From Sinomonas atrocyanea (GTDB taxonomy: Bacteria > Actinomycetota > Actinomycetes > Actinomycetales > Micrococcaceae): a stretch of DNA of 64,000 bases. The stretch lies in NCBI RefSeq assembly GCF_001577305.1, contig NZ_CP014518.1, positions 310,001 to 374,000 on the forward strand, read 5' to 3'. Below the pieces are notes generated by a model. The model searched no databases. It was not told where the DNA came from and was given only the letters and a program-made list of their open reading frames with translations. Position numbers and translations under genes: made by a program. The first letter of the stretch is position 1; every line of letters begins with the position of its first letter. Below are positions 8,661 to 17,729 of the stretch, in pieces.

Positions 8661-11600
8661 ATGACCGCACTGCACAACGAGATCAACTTCGAGGCCGAAC
8701 TCTGCGACCACCTCGCCCAGAACGGGTGGGAGTACTCGACCACGGACGAGGGCTACGACCCTCAGCTGGCGCTCTATCCGGCGGACGTTCGGGCGTGGCT
8801 GGAAAACACCCAGCCGGACGAGTTCGCGAAGGTCGTCAACCCGAGCGCTCCCGCAGCTGAACAGGAGGCGGACTTCGGGCGGCTGCTGAAGCGCCTGTCG
8901 AAGGTGCTCGGCGAGGACGCGGAGGCGAAGGAGGGCGAGGGCACGCTGAACGTCCTCCGCAAGGGCTTCAGCCACGAGTCCGCCCACTTCCAGATGAGCC
9001 AGTCGAAGCCGCCGACGGCAGCGAACCTGAAGATCGTGGAGCTGTACCAGAAGGTCCGCCTGCGGGTCATGCGGCAGGTCCACTACTCGGTCAGCAACGG
9101 GCACAATTCACTCGACCTCGTGTTCTTCCTCAACGGCCTCCCGGTGGCGACCGCAGAGCTGAAGACGGACTTCACCCAGTCCGTGGCTGATGCGGTGGAG
9201 CAGTACCGCACGGACCGGCTCCCGAAGGACCCGAAGACTAAGAAGATCGAGCACCTGCTCGCGTTCGGCACCCGCGCCGTCGTTCACTTCGCTGTCTCGA
9301 ACTCCGAGGTTCGGATGACGACGAAGCTGGCGGGGAAGGACACCTACTTCCTGCCGTTCAACATGGGCAACGACGGGCGCGCCGGGAACCCCATCAACCC
9401 GACCGGGTCCCGCACCTCCTACCTGTGGGAGCAGGTCCTCGAACGGGAGAGCTGGCTCCGGATCCTGCACTCCTTCATGCACCTGCTGGTGGAGAAGAAG
9501 AAGGACCCGATCACCAAGAAGTTCAAGACGACCCGGACGCTGCTCTTCCCGCGGTTCCATCAGTGGGAGGCGGTGAACCAGATGGTGGCTGCCGCGGCCG
9601 ACGAGGGCCCCGGCTGCCGGTACCTGGTCCAGCACTCGGCGGGGTCGGGGAAGACGAACTCGATTGCGTGGCTCGCGCACCGGCTCGCCTCGCTGCACGG
9701 CGCCGGAGGCAAGCTCGTGTTCGACTCGGTGATCGTCGTCTCGGACCGCACGGTCCTTGACCGGCAGCTGCGCGAGGCGGTCCAGCAGATCGAGAACACG
9801 AAGGGCCTCGTCGAAGCGGTGGACAACCGCAAGCAGGGGGCGAAGTCCACGCAGCTGGCGGACCTGCTGTCGAAGGGCACCCGGATCATCAGCGTGACGA
9901 TCCAGACGTTCCCGTTCGCTCTCAAGGCGATCCAGCAGGACAAGAAGCTCGCAGGGAAGACGTTCGCCATCATCGCGGACGAGGCGCACTCCTCGCAGTC
10001 GGGGACGGCGGCGAACAAGCTCAAGGAGGTCCTCTCCCCGGAGGAGCTGGCCGCGCTGGAGGACGGCGGCGAGGTCTCCATCGAGGACGTCATGCTCGCG
10101 GAGATGGCAACCCGCGCGGAGGCGAAGAACATCTCCTACTTCGCGTTCACGGCGACGCCGAAGGCGAAGACCCTGGAGCTGTTCGGCCGACCCGGCCCCG
10201 ACGGGAAGCCGGTGCCGTTCCACCTGTACACGATGGAGCAGGCGATCGAGGAGGGGTTCATCCTGGACGTCCTCAAGAACTACACCCCGTATGACCTCGC
10301 GTATCGGCTCAGCAACGAGGCGAAGACCGCCCACGGGGATGACGCCCTCGTGGACAAGAAGCAGGCCACGAAGGAGATCGTGCGGTGGGTGAAGCTGCAC
10401 CCGCACAGCATCGCCCAGAAGGTCCAGATCATCGTCGAGCACTTCCGCGAGAATGTCGCGTGGCGGCTGGAGGGCAAGGCCAAGGCCATGGTGGTCACCG
10501 GCTCCCGCAAGGAGGCGGTGCGGTACAAGCTGGCCATGGACAAGTACATCCAGTCCAAGGGCTACAAGGACGTCGGCACCCTCGTCGCGTTCTCTGGCAA
10601 GGTCACCGACCCGGAGTCCGCCGCGGCTTGCCCGACGGCGCTGGCCGGTGGCAGCGACGAGTTCACCGAGGCGAACATGAACCATGCCGCCACCGGGGAC
10701 CTCGCCGAGGCCTTCGACGGCGACGAGTACCAGGTCATGCTCGTGGCCAACAAGTACCAGACTGGGTTCGATCAGCCCCTGCTCGTCGCCATGTACGTGG
10801 ACAAGCGGCTCGGCGGGGTGAACACGGTCCAGACGCTCTCCCGCCTCAACCGGACTATGAGGGGCAAGGACACCACCTTTGTCCTCGACTTCGTCAACAA
10901 GCCGGACGACATCCTCGCCGACTTCAAGCCCTACTACCGGGCAGCGGAGCTGAGCGCGACCACCGACCCGAACCTCGTCCACAACCTCCGGTCCAAGCTC
11001 GACGCCGTGGGGATCTACGACGACGAGGACGTGGAGCGGACGGTGCAGGTCTGGTTCTCCACGGCCGGTGCCCGGAACCACGGTCTGCTCTCCGCGAGCG
11101 TCGCTCCGGTGAAGGACCGGTTCAACGCCCTGTACGACGCCGCGCAGGAGGACGGCGACAGCGAGGAGCTCGACCGGCTGGAGACCTTCCGCAAGGACCT
11201 CACCTCGTACGTCAACGCGTACAACTTCCTGTCGCAGATCATCAACTATGGGCAGACCGCGCTGGAGAAGCGGGCGATCTACTACAGCCTCCTCTCCCGC
11301 GAGCTGTCCGACGACAACCGGCACCGCGAGGTCGTTGACCTCTCCGGGATCGAGCTGACCCACTACGCCCTGCACGCCCGCGAGCAGCAGAACTTGGGAC
11401 TGCAGGGCGGCGAGCAGCTGGACCCGATGCAGGAGAGCGGAAGCGGGAAGGCCAACGAGGCCGAGTACGTGCATATGTCGGAGCTGATCAGCAAACTCAA
11501 CGAAGTGTTCGCCGGGTCCGGCCTATCGGATGCCGATCAGATCAACGTGATCAACTCCGTGATCGGCAAGGCCAGCGAGGACGAGATGCTCCAGCTGCAG

Positions 11601-11801
11601 GCAGACGCGAACGCAGCGCAGGACTTCTACGACTCCCCAGACCTGTCCACGGCTCTCCTAAAGGTCATTCTTTCAGCGGGCCAGCAGCACGAGACAGGGA
11701 TCGACTGGCTCGCGAACACAGTGAGTCAGGAGAAATTGCTCGACCTAGCTAAAGCCATGGACCTCTTCACCCACGTGAGGGAACGGAAGACGCAACTATA
11801 G
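8661..11801 (+). CDS. hsdR: Type I restriction-modification system, restriction/translocase subunit HsdR
   Basis: This 1046-residue motor and nuclease cleaves unmodified DNA after ATP-driven translocation. The N-terminal nuclease core has D152 in LDLVFFLNG and the E166-L-K168 motif in ATAELKTDF. The helicase part has Walker A HSAGSGKTN (Lys331), the DEAH box at 440-443 (IIADEAHSSQSG), and the FTATPK motif III. Further helicase motifs follow (YQTGFDQPLL and QTLSRLNRTMRGK). The C-terminal ~250 residues are the usual helical region contacting the methyltransferase. Start ATG 8661 is four bases after the hsdS stop. All key residues are intact, so the system is probably active. Confidence 0.95.
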   Translation: MTALHNEINFEAELCDHLAQNGWEYSTTDEGYDPQLALYPADVRAWLENTQPDEFAKVVNPSAPAAEQEADFGRLLKRLSKVLGEDAEAKEGEGTLNVLRKGFSHESAHFQMSQSKPPTAANLKIVELYQKVRLRVMRQVHYSVSNGHNSLDLVFFLNGLPVATAELKTDFTQSVADAVEQYRTDRLPKDPKTKKIEHLLAFGTRAVVHFAVSNSEVRMTTKLAGKDTYFLPFNMGNDGRAGNPINPTGSRTSYLWEQVLERESWLRILHSFMHLLVEKKKDPITKKFKTTRTLLFPRFHQWEAVNQMVAAAADEGPGCRYLVQHSAGSGKTNSIAWLAHRLASLHGAGGKLVFDSVIVVSDRTVLDRQLREAVQQIENTKGLVEAVDNRKQGAKSTQLADLLSKGTRIISVTIQTFPFALKAIQQDKKLAGKTFAIIADEAHSSQSGTAANKLKEVLSPEELAALEDGGEVSIEDVMLAEMATRAEAKNISYFAFTATPKAKTLELFGRPGPDGKPVPFHLYTMEQAIEEGFILDVLKNYTPYDLAYRLSNEAKTAHGDDALVDKKQATKEIVRWVKLHPHSIAQKVQIIVEHFRENVAWRLEGKAKAMVVTGSRKEAVRYKLAMDKYIQSKGYKDVGTLVAFSGKVTDPESAAACPTALAGGSDEFTEANMNHAATGDLAEAFDGDEYQVMLVANKYQTGFDQPLLVAMYVDKRLGGVNTVQTLSRLNRTMRGKDTTFVLDFVNKPDDILADFKPYYRAAELSATTDPNLVHNLRSKLDAVGIYDDEDVERTVQVWFSTAGARNHGLLSASVAPVKDRFNALYDAAQEDGDSEELDRLETFRKDLTSYVNAYNFLSQIINYGQTALEKRAIYYSLLSRELSDDNRHREVVDLSGIELTHYALHAREQQNLGLQGGEQLDPMQESGSGKANEAEYVHMSELISKLNEVFAGSGLSDADQINVINSVIGKASEDEMLQLQADANAAQDFYDSPDLSTALLKVILSAGQQHETGIDWLANTVSQEKLLDLAKAMDLFTHVRERKTQL

Positions 11802-12179
11802 GACCGCGGAGCCTTGTGGGTGCCTCAGGGCTCCTCCGAGGGGACCTGGGGTTCACTGCTCGCAGTATGCCGCGTGCCTCCACCCTGGTTCCCGCGCGGG
11901 TGCGGAGCCCTGCTCGACGGGGGAGAGACGGCATGTCAATGACGGGGCGGGCGTATCAGCGCGGGGAAGGCGGGCACCGGGGAGGCTGTGGCGGCCGGGG
12001 CGCCGGGGCGCGTGGGCGCTCATGCCGAACTACTGGTCAACGTGCCTTGCGCTTGTCGGACCTCATTGCTGACTGCGCTGGCCACTCCGTGGCGTAGTGG
12101 TCACGGCCGGTCTCAAAGCAGCCGGCCCTCGTGGCGGATCACGCGTGGCGACGCCTCCAGGCGGACGCCGCGACGTGCT
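11802..12179. other. Intergenic stretch, no gene seen
   Basis: These 378 bp lie between the converging ends of hsdR and the nuclease gene. The open frames on the plus strand are Arg/Gly-rich and have no start signals. I see nothing that supports a gene. Confidence 0.5.
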
Positions 12180-13106
12180 TCATTCGAGGTGGAAATCGAC
12201 CCGGTACTTCATGAACCGGATGTTCGGGGCGACGCTCAGCGCCCGTCGGATGCGCTGGTCGTCGTCTCGGGCGATGATCACGCCTTCAACTGACTGTCCC
12301 TCTTCCAGCAGCTCGTCCTGCACGTAGCCCATGTACCGCTGGATTTGGCCCACGACCACGTCGCTCGCGCGGTCGCGCTTGAGCTCGACCACAAGCAACC
12401 GCTTCCGGTCCTTACTGATGGCGAGGATGTCGATCCGTTCCCGGCCGTCGGCGGGGAACTGCTGGCCTTTGACCTCACCGTCTTCGTAGATGTCGTACTC
12501 ACGCCCGAGGCTTGTACCGGCCCAGTTCTGAACGAGGAAGTCTTCGAGCTGCTTCTCCATTTGGAAGGCGAGCTGCTCTTCGACTTCCGCGGTCACAGCG
12601 TATGCGAGGGGCGCAGCGGGGATGGCAGCTCCATTGAGCGCGGCCAGTTCTGCGGCGTACCCAGAGAGTGAGTAGACCGTCATCGGAACTCTGGCCGCGG
12701 CGGCGAGTTCAGGGCTCATCTCGTCTTGGGTGAAGGTGTGCGCATGCCATGCGACGGGGCGCCGGTGGGGCAGCTCGGTCCCAGGCGCAAACTCGTAGCC
12801 GCCCGTCACTGTGCCGGTGATGAAGGACTGGTCGGCCTTGCGGGTGAGCACGACATCGCCCTCCTGCATCCCCTCGCAGGCTACCCACGTGTTCCCCATA
12901 GCGAGCCCGGCGGAGACTCTCGACTTGCCGGGGTTCTGGGCGAGCCAGGCATCGTTCATGGCTCTGTGGAACGCGTCGGCGCCCTTTCCCAGATGGGGGC
13001 CGAGGTCGAAGTCGATGCCATAGCTGACGCCCACGTACCCGGCGGCCATCATCTCCTCGGCGTGCTTTCCGCCAGAGCCCAGTCGGAACATCCAGTACTC
13101 GGTCAA
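12180..13106 (-). CDS. PD-(D/E)XK nuclease (NucS/DUF91-like) with an N-terminal reader-like domain
   Basis: This 308-residue protein has a C-terminal nuclease core of the NucS/Mrr-like PD-(D/E)XK fold: D226 in ERIDILAIS, E241-L-K243 in LLVVELKRD, then QIQRYMGYV (Q254, Y258) as motif IV. The first ~125 residues (YWMFRLGSG, GYVGVSYG, GDVVLTRK, HAHTF) resemble small beta-barrel domains (EVE/PUA-like) that read modified bases. That resemblance is weak. The TTG start at 13106 is supported by a GAGGGG stretch 6-7 bases upstream, and no better ATG exists. It sits alone on the minus strand, converging with hsdR. A modification-dependent restriction enzyme is a reasonable guess. A DNA-repair NucS is less likely given the extra domain. 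Confidence 0.72.
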   Translation of the reverse strand: MTEYWMFRLGSGGKHAEEMMAAGYVGVSYGIDFDLGPHLGKGADAFHRAMNDAWLAQNPGKSRVSAGLAMGNTWVACEGMQEGDVVLTRKADQSFITGTVTGGYEFAPGTELPHRRPVAWHAHTFTQDEMSPELAAAARVPMTVYSLSGYAAELAALNGAAIPAAPLAYAVTAEVEEQLAFQMEKQLEDFLVQNWAGTSLGREYDIYEDGEVKGQQFPADGRERIDILAISKDRKRLLVVELKRDRASDVVVGQIQRYMGYVQDELLEEGQSVEGVIIARDDDQRIRRALSVAPNIRFMKYRVDFHLE

Positions 13107-13438
13107 TGCTGTCCCCTCGATAAAGGATCTGTCTGCTGCGCGGTTCTCGCGGCATGGCGGCCAGGCTGGCGGTCCATGGGTCTACCGTAGACGGACGTAG
13201 GTCCGGACCGTCACGCGCGGAGTGAGTCGCGAGGTCTGCACCGATCGGCCTCGGATGACCCCGTCGGCGAGGTGCGCTGAACGCCGTGCTCGATGGCAGG
13301 TCCGGGCGCGTCCGCGACGAGGCCGTATGAGCCGCGGTCAGACGAGATGTCCTCTGGCCGGGTGCGGTTGTCATTCCGCATCGGCACACACGCGGGCTGG
13401 GCTCTCCGTGCTTGGTTGGCTTGCGGCGGGAGGATTCC
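13107..13438. other. Intergenic stretch, no gene seen
   Basis: These 332 bp lie between the divergent starts of the nuclease gene and the small membrane protein gene. They must contain both promoters, but I cannot place either with confidence. Confidence 0.45.
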
Positions 13439-13630
13439 ATGTCGGTCGGCGCGTGGGCGTCCTTCGCCCTTCTGCTCCTCATAGCGGCAGCCGCGATTCT
13501 CGAAGGCGCAATGGAGGCGCGACCGACGGCCGCCATCAGCGAAGAAGATGACCCATTAGGGCGGCGGCTCCGCTGGGAACCGTCGGGCGCCCTAGACGCG
13601 GATGTAGGCGAGGAGCTCTGCCGGGTCTAG
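13439..13630 (+). CDS. Small single-pass membrane protein, unknown
   Basis: This 63-residue protein has one hydrophobic helix at residues 6-22 (WASFALLLLIAAAAILE) followed by an acidic soluble tail. ATG 13439 is preceded by GGGAGG at good spacing, which is the main evidence for the gene. An upstream GTG-started frame exists but lacks a ribosome binding site. No homologous family is recognised. Its place among defence genes is suggestive only. Confidence 0.5.
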   Translation: MSVGAWASFALLLLIAAAAILEGAMEARPTAAISEEDDPLGRRLRWEPSGALDADVGEELCRV

Positions 13631-13944
13631 AGATCCTCGGGCCTCTGCATTTCTTCGTGTCCGCCCCGTCGGTAGCTGTGACTCAGAACCTGAATCTCAG
13701 CGAGGCGGATAACCGGGTCATACGCCGCGCCCTAGGCTTCCAGGACGCCCCCAAAGTGTGAGGCGGGGAAGCCGTTGTGAGTCACCGAAGCAGGTTACCT
13801 CTTTCGACGATCCTGGGCTTCGACACGCGGAAAGAGATATTCACCCTAGAGACCACTGCCAGTCCCGAGTCGCATAGTACTGTTGCCATCGTCTCCCGGA
13901 CTTACTCGCCGGTGGATATCGGTTCAGTCCAAAGGGGAACTGTG
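13631..13944. other. Intergenic stretch, possibly a short open frame
   Basis: These 314 bp precede the zinc-ribbon gene. A 27-codon plus-strand frame ending at 13761 (reading NLSEADNRVIRRALGFQ inside) looks protein-like but is too short and lacks a ribosome binding site. It may be a gene remnant. Otherwise nothing is seen. Confidence 0.3.
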
Positions 13945-14193
13945 ATGAAGTGCGTCAAATGCGGCGGCGAAGACGTCACCGTCGAAATGCTGCAGACGGG
14001 CGGAAAGACCCGGAAGAGCGGGGTCGGCCTCGGCGGCCACACGAACAATGCGGCGCGTGGCATTACCGCGATCTCCACTCTTGGCATGTCGAACCTCGTA
14101 TGGAAGAAATCCACGGGCACAGGGAAGACGACGTTCAAGACTCAGAAGACGGCTCTCTGCCAGAGCTGCGGCCATGACTGGGCGATCCGCTAG
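13945..14193 (+). CDS. Zinc-ribbon protein, unknown function
   Basis: This 82-residue protein starts at ATG 13945, which follows AAAGGGGAA at ideal spacing. A longer in-frame start 56 codons upstream has no such signal. Two CxxC knuckles bracket the protein, CVKCGG at residues 3-8 and CQSCGHDW near the C-terminus, with a Gly/Thr-rich middle (GVGLGGHTNNAARGI). It is an 82-residue treble-clef/zinc-ribbon candidate like many small phage and island proteins. Function is unknown. Confidence 0.68.
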   Translation: MKCVKCGGEDVTVEMLQTGGKTRKSGVGLGGHTNNAARGITAISTLGMSNLVWKKSTGTGKTTFKTQKTALCQSCGHDWAIR

Positions 14194-14315
14194 GTTTGCC
14201 CGGACCGTGACGACTGGCAACGATGCCGGCCGCGAGCCGTTCCTGGTTGCTTTGCCGGAATAGGGCAGTCGCTGTCGTCTCCCGGCTGCCTCGTTGGTCC
14301 CACCACCGCCGTACC

Positions 14316-14792
14316 TCAGGAGTCTGCGGCGCTGCGCGGCCGGGGCGGGGTCGGCATCGCCTTCGTGAGCCGTCCGATCGCGTCGAGAGTGAGGTGCGCG
14401 GTCATCGCGACGCGGGCACCCCCGCACGGTCCGGAGACGGTGGGGTCGGCGAGGTGGATGGCCTCGTTTGAGAGGACCTTCCCCGAGGCGCTGACGGTGA
14501 GGGGGTACGTCCCTGCGGTGTCCGACGCGGGTGCTTGGAGGATGGTGGTTGGGACCGTTGCGGTGAGCTGGGCGCACCTCGATGCAAGACAAGCCTGCAG
14601 GATCCGGCCGGGGTGGGCGTGGAGCCACACCGTCGCGTCGAGGGTGATGGCAGGCGGCCCGGACTCGGCTTCTGCGCAGAGCAGGGGAGCGGTGCAGCCT
14701 GCGACGGTCAGGACCCGCTGCGAGGGCGAGGACTGTCCCGGCTCGACCTCGACGTGGGCGCACGCGAGCGGCTCGCACGAGTGTGGGCGCAC
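14316..14792 (-). CDS. Hypothetical protein, possibly the truncated end of a secreted protein
   Basis: This 158-residue frame starts with GTG 14792, ten bases after the stop of the upstream gene. The sequence is varied and Cys-containing (VAGCTAPLLCAEAE, ILQACLASRCAQLTATVP, DPTVSGPCGGARVAM), which looks like an exported domain with disulfides. No signal peptide is present, so the N-terminus may be lost or the start misplaced. A competing plus-strand frame over the same bases is lower in quality. No family is recognised. Confidence 0.42.
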   Translation of the reverse strand: MRPHSCEPLACAHVEVEPGQSSPSQRVLTVAGCTAPLLCAEAESGPPAITLDATVWLHAHPGRILQACLASRCAQLTATVPTTILQAPASDTAGTYPLTVSASGKVLSNEAIHLADPTVSGPCGGARVAMTAHLTLDAIGRLTKAMPTPPRPRSAADS

Positions 14793-14802
14793 AAGCTAGG
14801 GA

Positions 14803-15126
14803 TTAAGCTGGCCCGTCTCCGAGTTCCATCGACGCAACTGCGATAATCCAGAGTGGAGTCTTCTGGCCGCGTCTGCTGTCCTCGATGATGCGAGAACGGG
14901 CCGCTCCGACTTGCGTTCGGTAAGCGAGCCTGGCCGCCTCATCAGTGCCGATCTCAAGAGCGGCCAGTTCTCGCACCCACTGGGGACTCCGCTTTCCCAG
15001 CTTCCGGTCCGTGGTGAGACGCAACCGCGCCGCAGCTGCTTTCACGCGCCACGTCGTGGCGCTCATGAGCGGCGTACCGCTCCCCGGCGGCATCGCGTCG
15101 CCCGTTCGAGCCCGCCGTTCACCCAT
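14803..15126 (-). CDS. Hypothetical protein with an internal duplication
   Basis: This 107-residue basic protein has two related segments: RKLGKRSPQWVRELAALEIG at about residues 41-60 and SRRGQKTPLWIIAVASMELG at about 84-103. Both share a [GQ]K-[ST]-P-x-W core and an ALE/SME-L/I-G end, which argues that the frame is real. No clear ribosome binding site precedes ATG 15126. It probably forms a unit with the gene at 14316-14792. Function is unknown. Confidence 0.48.
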   Translation of the reverse strand: MGERRARTGDAMPPGSGTPLMSATTWRVKAAAARLRLTTDRKLGKRSPQWVRELAALEIGTDEAARLAYRTQVGAARSRIIEDSRRGQKTPLWIIAVASMELGDGPA

Positions 15127-15256
15127 GGCTACATGCTACTGGCACGACCTCTCGCGGGGGCCCAGCCGTGGTGATGGCCCTGTCCCGAACCGTTGGCTGG
15201 GCGCGCATTCGCGGGTCCCGGCCCTGAAACGGCCACTTCGGGCGACCAAGGAAGCA

Positions 15257-15262
15257 TACAAT
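15257..15262 (+). promoter_or_regulatory. Leaderless -10 element
   Basis: TACAAT lies exactly six bases before the GTG at 15269. With no ribosome binding site between them, transcription would begin at or next to the start codon. Confidence 0.5.
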
Positions 15263-15268
15263 CTCTCT

Positions 15269-15832
15269 GTGACCTCACCGGACAAGAACCCCTCGGACTT
15301 CACGCAAAACTCGCTGGCAGCCGTTTTAGGAACCATTCTTGGGGGTTTGGTCCTGATTGGTCTCGCCGGGCTCTGGACAGGGACGATCTCGGGGCCGACA
15401 AATCCTGATTTCTGGCGACAGACAGCGCCCTACGGGTTTGGGGCGTTGATCATTGTGTTGCTGGCAGCCCGGCCCTCGAGGCGGGTAGTCATCGGAGGGT
15501 TGAAGTGGCTGTTTGGCCTGAGAGTGCTCACGCGAAAGCAGCGAAATGTACTTGTCGCGCAAAAAAAGGGATCGCCGAATGCCACCCGCTTACGGACGTC
15601 CGGCGTCCCCGGTCTTACAAAGCATGGAAGCCTTAGCGCTCGACGCAATGTGCAGACCAACGAGCTCAAGGTTAAGTGGACATCCAATCGAGCCGAGGTG
15701 GGGACCCTCCGTCCGGACCGAGCCGGAGGCTGGGAGGTTGTCTACGAGGAAACAGGCGAATGCTTGGGCCGAGTCGATTCCAAGGAGCTCGGCATGGAGC
15801 GCCTAGAAGCGAGGGCTAGGCAGGAAGGCTAG
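15269..15832 (+). CDS. Two-helix membrane protein with cytoplasmic C-terminal domain, unknown
   Basis: This 187-residue protein has hydrophobic segments at about residues 17-36 (AAVLGTILGGLVLIGLAGLW) and 51-62 (YGFGALIIVLLA). A basic soluble domain follows, ending ...GWEVVYEETGECLGRVDSKELG. GTG 15269 was chosen because it sits six bases after a TACAAT -10 box (leaderless), while the longer frame upstream is Arg-rich noise. The C-terminal stretch (VGTLRPDRAGGWEVVYEETG) resembles a small beta domain but no family is recognised. Confidence 0.6.
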   Translation: MTSPDKNPSDFTQNSLAAVLGTILGGLVLIGLAGLWTGTISGPTNPDFWRQTAPYGFGALIIVLLAARPSRRVVIGGLKWLFGLRVLTRKQRNVLVAQKKGSPNATRLRTSGVPGLTKHGSLSARRNVQTNELKVKWTSNRAEVGTLRPDRAGGWEVVYEETGECLGRVDSKELGMERLEARARQEG

Positions 15833-16370
15833 GTCTACGACAGCTGCGCTAGCGCTAAGGGCTGTGGGTATGTAAACAAGTACGAGGAGGAAGATGCCGG
15901 CTTGACTCGGGACGTGTACAGGGAGCTCACGCCGGTGGACTCGACTGTTGCCCTTGCCGGAGGTCAAGCGCAGTGCGCGACCGCCCACTGGACGATGGGG
16001 TGGTCGTGCATTTCAGGGTTGCTTCGTCAACTTCATAGCTGCGCGCCTACTCTTGCCGCATGTTTCTCTTGGCCCCCTCCGTCTGATCCGGATGCATGGG
16101 ACTGCTTTCTCCCGAGCCCCTGTAGTGGTACAACCGAGACATCCGTCCTTCGGCCCCCAGCCGCAGGGTCATGAACGACCGGCATGCGCTTCTGACCAGA
16201 GCGGTCCTGCTGGAGAGCCAGCTCAATCGAGCCTCAGTCCGTCCAAGACCGTCCCGCAGCCCCTCGCGCCCGGGCGCGTCGGAGGCGAAGTCGAATGACT
16301 TCGGTCCGATCGTAGATCGTTGTCGGACGAGGATCTGCTCGCAGGGAACGGCGCCCAATTGCGCTTCCGC
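15833..16370. other. Intergenic stretch, no gene seen
   Basis: These 538 bp lie between two convergent genes. Open frames are short and lack start signals or protein-like composition. I see no repeat or strong hairpin. Confidence 0.45.
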
Positions 16371-17729
16371 TTAGCCCCTTTGGTCTTCCTCGGCTGTTAC
16401 AACGTTGAGGCCATTGCGGACGAGCGGCTCCAAACCGGCGCTGTCTTCAAGGATTTTGGCTGTCAATTCAGGTTTCAGGCCAGCACTGGCCACCCGTTGC
16501 CGCAGTTCAGCTTCGGAGGCTGGTTCGATGCGGAGGCTGGCAACTGAAGCTTCACTCATGGTTCGTCGCTCCATTTCAGCCGCAGCATTGGCCCGTTCTT
16601 TCTCATGTTCGGCGATCTGGTGCTCATGTTCAACGCGTTGGCGCCCTAGCTCAGCTCGTCGATACTCACGTCGTTCTTCGAGCCACAGTTCACGCTCCTG
16701 GCGTCGCGCTAACATGAAGAGGAATGAGAGTAGCTGTCGGTTGTGTTTCCTTCCGACAATAGCGGCAGTACCTGCTATGGCTCCCCCGAGCTGGACGTAG
16801 GAGGGTACCTGTTCGACCAGATCAATCCACCAGGGGCTTCCATAGTGCATTGATCGCACCGTAACGAAAGAGGGCTGTCCGGTTGCCGTAGTCAGCAGAG
16901 GTCCCACAGATTCAGACGAGAGCTCAGGGAGCCGCTCGTGTTGAAGCTGGGCACCCACCTGCATCGATAGGCGTGCGACGATTGCTGCGGAGGAAGCTAA
17001 GTCGGCCAAGGTCTGGGGGTCACTGTTCTCGGGAAGCTCAACTACAAGGCGAACGACGTCTAAATCGGCGAGCTTCTTACTTGAGCTGGACTGGAGGGCC
17101 CTCAATAGCGTCTCGCCGGCGGCGTTTACGGTGTTTAGGTCAATCTTCGCGCTTGTAAGGTCCGCTTCGGTGAGATCCGCATTCGTGAGGTTCGCCCGGT
17201 TAAGGGTCGCGCTTGTGAGGATCGCTCCGTTGAGCTTCGCGTTGTAAAGCTGCGCTCGGGTTAGGTCAGCGTTCATGAGATGCGCACCGGTCAGGTTTAC
17301 CCGTCTGAGGTTCGCGGCGGTAAGCGCCGCCCCGACCAGGTTCGCTTCGATCATGGTCGCTCCGGTCAACCTAGCGTGATCGAAGTCCGCCTCAGTAAGG
17401 TCGGCTCCGATGAGATCGGCGGCGGTCAAGTTCGCTCCCGTGAGGTCGGCTCCCGTGAGGTTCGCGTCGTTGAGCATCGCCCCCGCGAGGTTCGCGTCGG
17501 CGAGGTTCGCCCCCCTGAGGTCCGCGTCGATCAGGAGGGTCTTGGCGAGGTTGGCCCGGCTCAGGTCCGCGCCAACGAGGTTAGCTCTTGATAGATCACG
17601 ATAGTCGAGGGCCGCGCCTGCTAGTTTCGCCCCTGCTAGATCCGGCCGTTGATCCTGTGGCAGTCGTTTGAGGTATGCATTCCACACCTGAGAATTTGTG
17701 AGAAGGGCAACGACCGCGGGCTTAGTCAT
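16371..17729 (-). CDS. Pentapeptide-repeat protein with helical C-terminal region
   Basis: After a short N-terminal segment (VWNAYLKRLPQDQRPDLAG) of the kind that caps such proteins, about 160 residues follow the A(D/N)LxX five-residue rhythm (ADLRGANLADANLAGAML and so on). This rhythm predicts a right-handed square beta-helix. The C-terminal ~240 residues are non-repetitive, with a hydrophobic stretch (YVQLGGAIAGTAAIVG) and a charged coiled coil (RREYRRAELGRQRVEHEHQ). I prefer ATG 17729 (452 residues). A TTG at 17834 would add 35 residues that look untranslated. No good ribosome binding site is seen at either. Similar fusions occur as effectors or scaffold proteins, and function here is unknown. 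Confidence 0.75.
   Translation of the reverse strand: MTKPAVVALLTNSQVWNAYLKRLPQDQRPDLAGAKLAGAALDYRDLSRANLVGADLSRANLAKTLLIDADLRGANLADANLAGAMLNDANLTGADLTGANLTAADLIGADLTEADFDHARLTGATMIEANLVGAALTAANLRRVNLTGAHLMNADLTRAQLYNAKLNGAILTSATLNRANLTNADLTEADLTSAKIDLNTVNAAGETLLRALQSSSSKKLADLDVVRLVVELPENSDPQTLADLASSAAIVARLSMQVGAQLQHERLPELSSESVGPLLTTATGQPSFVTVRSMHYGSPWWIDLVEQVPSYVQLGGAIAGTAAIVGRKHNRQLLSFLFMLARRQERELWLEERREYRRAELGRQRVEHEHQIAEHEKERANAAAEMERRTMSEASVASLRIEPASEAELRQRVASAGLKPELTAKILEDSAGLEPLVRNGLNVVTAEEDQRG

Noticed and set aside
9108..11474. A 788-codon open frame antisense to hsdR
   Set aside because: Composition (Leu/Val/Arg/Gly-rich) and lack of domains mark it as the mirror frame of a GC-rich gene.
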